Source: Bacteroidales bacterium
GTDB taxonomy: Bacteria; Bacteroidota; Bacteroidia; Bacteroidales; UBA932
Assembly: GCA_017651465.1 (NCBI GenBank)
Contig: JAGCCX010000005.1
Coordinates: 1 to 64,000, forward strand
DNA: 64,000 nt
Reading direction: 5' to 3'
Shown: positions 59,562 to 64,000 of the stretch, piece after piece
Position numbering within the stretch: position 1 is the first letter of the stretch
Layout: each line of letters starts with the position of its first letter
Notes under the pieces: generated by a model
Seen by the model: only the letters and a program-made list of their open reading frames with translations
What the model was told of the DNA's origin: nothing
Database searches by the model: none
Made by a program: the position numbers and the translations under genes

Positions 59562-59569
59562 CAAAAATA
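59562..59569 (-). promoter_or_regulatory. Candidate -7 box of the GLUG locus
   Basis: TATTTTTG on the minus strand matches TAnnTTTG, 30 bases before the SusC start. No -33 TTG lies at the normal distance, which suits an activator-dependent promoter. Confidence 0.45.
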
Positions 59570-59723
59570 TGAATTCTCGCGTGCGTGTAAAATAATAAGG
59601 GGCAAAATAGTAGATGTGTAGTGGGATTTGTGAATGCTTAAATTCTTTAAAACTAATAATTTGAAGGCAAGGGTTGCAATTATTATTAGTAGATGAAAGA
59701 TTTTTTATTGTTGCGAACTTTTT

Positions 59724-59731
59724 TATCTTTG
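59724..59731 (+). promoter_or_regulatory. Candidate -7 box of the SusR-like regulator gene
   Basis: TATCTTTG on the plus strand matches TAnnTTTG, 19 bases before the start codon. The 219-base divergent region is AT-rich and otherwise shows no clear operator. Confidence 0.5.
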
Positions 59732-59750
59732 CAGGGTAAAAGATGATACG

Positions 59751-61349
59751 ATGAAAGCTCGCTTTACGCCTCTTTTGATATTTGCCCTGTGCCTTGTGGC
59801 CGCTTGCGCCAAGGCGCCCGATAATCTGGCCGGATGGCAGCGCGAAATAGCCGAGTTGGACCGTACCATAGCCCGAATCGATGAGATTGCCCTTCAAGAA
59901 GAGTCGCGTTTGATAGAGCTTCGGGCGAGGCTCTCCTCGGCGTCGGACCCAGAAGAGAAGTTCCTTGTGTGCGATGCTCTCCTTGCAGACTACCTAAGGT
60001 ATAATCTCGATTCGGCCTTTGCCTACGCCCACCTTAAAGATACTCTTGCCGCCGTGTGCGGGAACCGTGCTTATATTAATGACGCCAAACTGAGCCTTGC
60101 GCGCCGCTATCTTATTTCGGGCCTGTACAGGGATGCCCTTCTGGAAGTTCAGATGGCCGATACGCTCACTGCTTTCTCTTCCGGCTCGTCGGCCGAATAC
60201 TACCAGACCCTCCACTCCATTTATCACGGACTTGCCTTGACTACCAAAGACAAGGTGCTTAAAGACAGCTATCACGCTATGGAGCACAAGTACCAGGCCC
60301 TTTCGCGTGATGCCGTGCGGAGCGATACCAAAGAGTACTATACCGTGAACGCCGGTATAATGATAGAGAACGGGATGACCGAGGAGGCGCGCAGAATGAT
60401 CGAGGACTATCTTTCCACCTCTGATGCGTCGGTTGACGATCTTGCCTCCCTTCATTATTGGATAGCAAAGACTTACGAGGCTGAGGGCCAGACCGACAAG
60501 GCTCTCGAATACTTTGCCTCCAGCGCCCGCTACCATATGCTGATACCTGCCAAGTCGCCCCGGGCGCTGGTCAATACGGCCCGCTTGATGATGGGAAAGA
60601 AGCAGGTTGCCAAGGCCTATTCCTACATCACTCTTGCATACAAGGAGGCCACCGAGAGTGATGAAACCCTGTGTCTGAGCGAGATAGCTCCCATCCTTCC
60701 GGAGATTACCAATGAATATGATTCCATCGAAAAGAAAAGCCTCGCGGTGCTCCAGGCGTCGGTATTGATCCTTCTGTTTCTGGTGACGGCGGCAGTTTTG
60801 ATACTGCTTATCCTGCGCAAATACCACCGCCAGATACGCACTATGAATTCCAGCCTCGAAGACAGCGTGAGCCGGCTTAAGGAGGCCAATCAGATTAAGG
60901 ATATCTGCCTGGGGCGCTATCTGTCGCAGTTTTCTTCGCAAGTTAGCAGCCTTGAAAGGTACCGCTCAAGTCTGAGGGTGACGGCAAAGTCGCGTGACAT
61001 AAACGACATTGTGCAGGCCCTCAAGTCGGACGATTTCATCGACAACGAACGGGCTTTGCTCTACGAGGAGTTTGACAGGACCTTCCTGTCCGCCTTTCCC
61101 GATTTTGTAAACCAGATCAACTCCCTCCTGCGCGAAGACGCCCGTATCGGACAGCATCTCAAAGAAGGTCGCCTGAACAACGAGCTGAGGATATTTGCGC
61201 TCATACGTCTGGGAGTGAGCGAGTCGTCCAAGATTGCCAGTTTCCTCAAGAAATCGCCCTCCACGGTTTATAACTACCGGGTAAAGCTCCGCAACGCGGC
61301 ACTTTGCGGAAACGACGAGTTCGAGAAAAAGCTGATGGAGATTAACTAA
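59751..61349 (+). CDS. SusR-like membrane regulator (DUF6377 type)
   Basis: A 532-residue protein. The lipoprotein-like signal is LVAACAKAPDN. Exported TPR-like helices include KALEYFASSARYHML. One membrane segment lies near residues 331-355 (LQASVLILLFLVTAAVLILL). A cytoplasmic coiled region (RTMNSSLEDSVSRLKEAN) leads to a C-terminal helix-turn-helix near residues 475-520 (IFALIRLGVSESSKIASFLK, SPSTVYNYRVKLRN). This is the organisation of SusR and DUF6377 regulators that sense imported oligosaccharides and activate the adjacent SusC gene. It is divergent from 56262-59531, its likely target. Confidence 0.88.
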   Translation: MKARFTPLLIFALCLVAACAKAPDNLAGWQREIAELDRTIARIDEIALQEESRLIELRARLSSASDPEEKFLVCDALLADYLRYNLDSAFAYAHLKDTLAAVCGNRAYINDAKLSLARRYLISGLYRDALLEVQMADTLTAFSSGSSAEYYQTLHSIYHGLALTTKDKVLKDSYHAMEHKYQALSRDAVRSDTKEYYTVNAGIMIENGMTEEARRMIEDYLSTSDASVDDLASLHYWIAKTYEAEGQTDKALEYFASSARYHMLIPAKSPRALVNTARLMMGKKQVAKAYSYITLAYKEATESDETLCLSEIAPILPEITNEYDSIEKKSLAVLQASVLILLFLVTAAVLILLILRKYHRQIRTMNSSLEDSVSRLKEANQIKDICLGRYLSQFSSQVSSLERYRSSLRVTAKSRDINDIVQALKSDDFIDNERALLYEEFDRTFLSAFPDFVNQINSLLREDARIGQHLKEGRLNNELRIFALIRLGVSESSKIASFLKKSPSTVYNYRVKLRNAALCGNDEFEKKLMEIN

Positions 61350-61356
61350 TTATTGC

Positions 61357-61364
61357 TAAATTTG
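61357..61364 (+). promoter_or_regulatory. Weak -7 candidate before the aminotransferase gene
   Basis: TAAATTTG matches TAnnTTTG, 15 bases before the ATG at 61380. No -33 TTG is seen 19-21 bases upstream, so co-transcription with the regulator gene is equally possible. Confidence 0.3.
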
Positions 61365-61379
61365 TTCAAAACTAATGAG

Positions 61380-62690
61380 ATGAGAGTATTCAGCAAAGAG
61401 CTAATGGATGAGGCGTGCCGTCAGTGCAACGTTATCCGCCCGGGCCAGGCGACCATAATGGACAATGCCAAATTGTCCGCATATCTTGAATCCACCACGG
61501 GAATTCCCGTCATACATATGGAACTCGGCTCTCCGGGGTTCTCGCCCAACAGGGTAGGGGCCCAGGCCGAGATAGACGCGCTCAATGCAGGCGTGGGGTC
61601 AAAATATCCCCCCACCGACGGTCTGCCTGTGCTCAAGGAGGCCTCGTCCCGCTTTGTGAAGGCTTTCCTTAACATCGATTTGGCTCCCAAGTATCATATC
61701 CCCACCACAGGCTCAATGCTCGGGGCCTTCGGCGCCTTTGCGGCTGCCGGACAGTGCCGTCCGGGGCGCAGCAAGATTCTGGTGCTCGAACCCAGTTTCT
61801 CGGCCAACAAACAGCAGTTCGCCATCCTTGGACTGCCCTGGAAAGGGGTGGAGGCGGCCGACTTGAGGGCTGAGGGGTTTGAAGACGGGCTCCGCCGTGA
61901 ACTCTCGGGCGGAGAGTATGCCGCAGTTGTGTATTCCAATCCCAACAACCCCTCCTGGATGTGCCTGTCGGAAGATGAAGTGGCAGCCGTTGCGCGTGTG
62001 GCAGGAGAGAGCGATACCATTGTAATTGAAGATCTTGCATACTTTTGTATGGATACCCGCGGAGGCTTCGGCACCCCTTACCACGAGCCGTATCCTCCCA
62101 CTGTGGCGCGCTACACTGACAACTATATGATGCTGCTGTCGGCATCCAAGATATTCTCTTACGCCGGTCAGCGCATAGGCGTGCTTTGCGTGGGAGAGGG
62201 CCTGTACAATCGGGTTTTTCCCGCCCTTGCCGCCCGCTACGGGGGTACGGGCATATTCGGACTCACCATTACCGGCGGAATACTTGATATGCTCACCTCG
62301 GGCTGTACCGCCAGTACGCAGTGGGGCCTTGCCGCTATGATGAACAGCAGCTGTGAGGGGAAGCTCAATTTTGTGGAAGAAATCTCCGGCTATGGCACCC
62401 GGGCGGCCCGGATGAAGGCTATTTTCCTGCGCAACGGCTTCAGTATAAGTTACGAGAGCGACGGGCGCGGCCCCATAGCGGACGGGTTCTTCTTTACTCT
62501 CAGCTATCCCGGGATGGACAGCGCCACCCTTGTGGATGAACTCATTGCCTATGGGGTCAGCACCGTGAGCCTCGACAAGATGGGGAGCAGCCGGCACGGG
62601 GTGAGAGTGTGTTCAAGCCGCATAGAGGGCGGGCAGTTCCCGCTTCTGGAGGAGCGTATGGCGGCCTTTGCCCAGGACCATTGCCAATAA
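61380..62690 (+). CDS. PLP-dependent aminotransferase, class I/II
   Basis: A cytoplasmic enzyme of about 436 residues of fold-type I. The conserved elements are VVYSNPNNPSW (cofactor-binding Asn), VIEDLAYFCMD (Asp) and SASKIFSYAGQRIG with Lys257 as the Schiff-base lysine. The frame is open from a TTG at 61353, but the ATG at 61380 starts a normal N-terminus (MRVFSKELMDEACRQ). The specific amino acid substrate cannot be read. It lies 30 bases after the regulator gene on the same strand. Confidence 0.88.
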   Translation: MRVFSKELMDEACRQCNVIRPGQATIMDNAKLSAYLESTTGIPVIHMELGSPGFSPNRVGAQAEIDALNAGVGSKYPPTDGLPVLKEASSRFVKAFLNIDLAPKYHIPTTGSMLGAFGAFAAAGQCRPGRSKILVLEPSFSANKQQFAILGLPWKGVEAADLRAEGFEDGLRRELSGGEYAAVVYSNPNNPSWMCLSEDEVAAVARVAGESDTIVIEDLAYFCMDTRGGFGTPYHEPYPPTVARYTDNYMMLLSASKIFSYAGQRIGVLCVGEGLYNRVFPALAARYGGTGIFGLTITGGILDMLTSGCTASTQWGLAAMMNSSCEGKLNFVEEISGYGTRAARMKAIFLRNGFSISYESDGRGPIADGFFFTLSYPGMDSATLVDELIAYGVSTVSLDKMGSSRHGVRVCSSRIEGGQFPLLEERMAAFAQDHCQ

Positions 62691-62711
62691 CAGCGATTTT
62701 TTGTATATTTG
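62681..62711 (+). promoter_or_regulatory. Promoter of the LOG-family gene
   Basis: -33 TTG (62681-62683) and -7 TATATTTG (62704-62711) are 20 bases apart. The -33 lies inside the end of the aminotransferase gene. The start codon follows 23 bases after the box. Confidence 0.7.
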
Positions 62712-62734
62712 CATAATTGCAAACCATTTAGCCT

Positions 62735-63853
62735 ATGTCGTCCCATTCGTATAGGGAGGTAGAGAGCATCTCCACCCTGCCAGGTCCCGATGAGTCGGGA
62801 TTCATTTCCCACTACGTCTTTCAGTACATCGACTTCAGCCAGGTGCCGCAGTACATTGCCGCAGGCCACCGTTTCTGCGACTGCTTCTTCTTCGGCTGCG
62901 ACATTCCCGCCGATATGGAAGGCCAGATCGGCAGCACCTGCCTGGTGTTTCCGCGCCTGGGGCTTGCCTACAGCACTTTCAGAGGCAAGCTTTACACAGC
63001 GTCGGAGCTTTACGAGGGTTACGATCCCGAGCACGAAGACAGCTTCGCCACCTGCTTCGACACCCGCGTGTACAACGACTACATCGACAAGGGAAAGCAG
63101 TGCAACGAGATACGGGAGACCCTGGGCCGCACCCTTCACGACAGGGCCATCGAAGATGCGATGGGCGACTTCCTGAGCCGTTACGGCGAGAGGCAGGTGG
63201 TGGCCATAATGGGCGGCCACGTAATCAAACGTACCGACGCTGAATACCGCAAGGTGGCCCTCATCAGCAAAACCCTGACCGAAAGAGGCAAGCTGATGGC
63301 TTCCGGAGGAGGCCCCGGCGCTATGGAGGCCACCCATCTGGGAGCCTGGATGGCCGGCCGCACCGCCGAAGAATTCGATGAGGCCCTCTCCATCTTGCAG
63401 GTTGCTCCCACCTTCCGCGATCCGGGCTGGCTGCGTACGGCCTTCGAAGTGCGGGCGCGTTTCCCGCAGAACCGTTTCCGCAGCCTGGGCATTCCCACTT
63501 GGTTCTACGGGCACGAACCCGCCACGCCTTTTGCCACCGACATAGCCAAATATTTCCAGAACAGTATGCGCGAAGATATCCTCCTGACGATTGCAAAGGG
63601 AGGCATAATCTATACTCCCGGTTCGGCCGGCACCCTTCAGGAAATCTTCCAGGACGCCGCTCAGAATCACTATAAGACCGTGGGACTGTCGAGCCCTATG
63701 GTGTTCCTGGGGGTGGATTTCTTCAGCCGCGAGGTTCCCGTCTATCCTCTGCTCGAAGCCCTTCTGGCCAACGGCCGTTATAAAGATTTGCTGCTTACCA
63801 TCACCGACAGCCAGGAAGAAGCCGTTGACGCCGTAATGAGCTTCGGCCAATGA
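62735..63853 (+). CDS. LOG-family Rossmann-fold protein
   Basis: A 372-residue cytoplasmic protein with the LOG (lysine-decarboxylase-like) nucleotide-binding signature: LMASGGGPGAMEATHLGAW and, later, YTPGSAGTLQEIFQDA, matching the family's GGGxGxM and PGGxGTxxE motifs with a Ser in place of one Gly. LOG proteins are phosphoribohydrolases acting on nucleoside 5'-monophosphates, but this one is longer than typical (about 190-280 residues), with 140 extra N-terminal residues. The exact substrate is unknown. It overlaps the next gene (ATGA). Confidence 0.8.
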   Translation: MSSHSYREVESISTLPGPDESGFISHYVFQYIDFSQVPQYIAAGHRFCDCFFFGCDIPADMEGQIGSTCLVFPRLGLAYSTFRGKLYTASELYEGYDPEHEDSFATCFDTRVYNDYIDKGKQCNEIRETLGRTLHDRAIEDAMGDFLSRYGERQVVAIMGGHVIKRTDAEYRKVALISKTLTERGKLMASGGGPGAMEATHLGAWMAGRTAEEFDEALSILQVAPTFRDPGWLRTAFEVRARFPQNRFRSLGIPTWFYGHEPATPFATDIAKYFQNSMREDILLTIAKGGIIYTPGSAGTLQEIFQDAAQNHYKTVGLSSPMVFLGVDFFSREVPVYPLLEALLANGRYKDLLLTITDSQEEAVDAVMSFGQ

Positions 63854-64000
63854 AGCACCTGCTGCTCACGTGCTTAGCGGCGCTGTACTTTGTGGGCGCA
63901 GCCGCCTCTCCCGCCGTGCAGTCGCTGGACGGGCATTGGGAAATGCGTCAGGTGCGGGGGTTCAATTTCTATCCTGCAACAGTGCCCGGCACGGTACATA
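63850..64000 (+). CDS. GH2 beta-mannosidase-like protein, 5' end only
   Basis: Only the first 50 codons lie in the window. A signal peptide (MKHLLLTCLAALYFVGAAAS) is followed by SLDGHWEMRQV and YPATVPGTVH, the opening of the sugar-binding domain of GH2 beta-mannosidases. The ATG overlaps the stop of the LOG gene. The catalytic domain is outside the window, so activity cannot be judged. Confidence 0.75.
   Translation, partial: MKHLLLTCLAALYFVGAAASPAVQSLDGHWEMRQVRGFNFYPATVPGTVH

Noticed and set aside
61353..61379. TTG start for the aminotransferase
   Set aside because: The ATG at 61380 is in frame, gives a normal N-terminus and lies after a possible -7 box.
62549..63850. 433-codon minus-strand ORF
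   Set aside because: Antisense to the LOG-family gene and the end of the aminotransferase gene; no motif.

Overview
This is a Bacteroidota chromosome segment, most likely from a fairly GC-rich gut member of the order Bacteroidales. The evidence is three SusC/SusD pairs, many lipoproteins with a Bacteroidetes-type lipobox, a type III glutamine synthetase, SusR-like and membrane-tethered regulators, and repeated -7 promoter elements of the TAnnTTTG form. I cannot fix the genus from sequence alone. Apart from the partial gene at the right edge, nearly every gene is intact and tightly packed, often with ATGA or TAATG stop-start overlaps.

Layout. (1) 40-19896, minus strand: one long polysaccharide-utilisation operon. 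In transcription order it holds a CotH-type kinase lipoprotein, SusC, SusD, a fasciclin-like lipoprotein, an Ig-like surface lipoprotein, an FAD-dependent oxidoreductase, a GH28-like beta-helix protein, a small exported protein, a GH97 glycosidase, an alpha/beta-hydrolase esterase, a second FAD oxidoreductase and a GH92 alpha-mannosidase. (2) 19959-22397, minus: a membrane-tethered transcription factor (exported sensor, one membrane segment, cytoplasmic winged helix), placed to control the operon in front of it. (3) 22498-29274, minus: an enzyme-free SusC/SusD operon with two lipoproteins, closed by a clear terminator. (4) 29430-37891: mostly housekeeping genes. These are a 3-hydroxyacyl-CoA dehydrogenase, a small conserved protein, a GlsB/YeaQ-type membrane protein, glutamine synthetase III, an unusual secreted GH13 amylase fused to an endonuclease/exonuclease/phosphatase domain, an AT-rich toxin-antitoxin-like pair with a perfect palindromic operator, and MurQ. 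(5) 37991-59531, minus: a second very large SusC/SusD-led locus that encodes a family of GLUG/beta-helix lipoproteins instead of glycosidases. Two of its proteins carry or consist of a phosphodiester-glycosidase (NAGPA) domain and one carries an SGNH hydrolase. Three of the lipoprotein genes are each preceded by a small ORF of 43-47 codons; two of these micro-proteins are clearly homologous. A 51-bp tandem repeat with two hairpins per unit, and a long-loop terminator-like inverted repeat, interrupt this locus at 40185-40564. (6) 59751-64000, plus: a divergent SusR-like (DUF6377-type) regulator, a PLP aminotransferase, a LOG-family protein and the first 50 codons of a GH2 beta-mannosidase-like protein.

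How it works together (inference). SusC/SusD pairs import oligosaccharides. Operon 1 supplies mannosidase, glucosidase/galactosidase, polygalacturonase-like, esterase and redox activities for a complex decorated glycan. Locus 5 looks like a surface display system whose beta-helix lipoproteins bind or process a host or microbial polymer, with phosphodiester- and ester-cleaving modules. The coupled micro-proteins and the repeat array in locus 5 are the parts least explained by known biology. No rRNA, tRNA, IS element, integrase or CRISPR array was seen.
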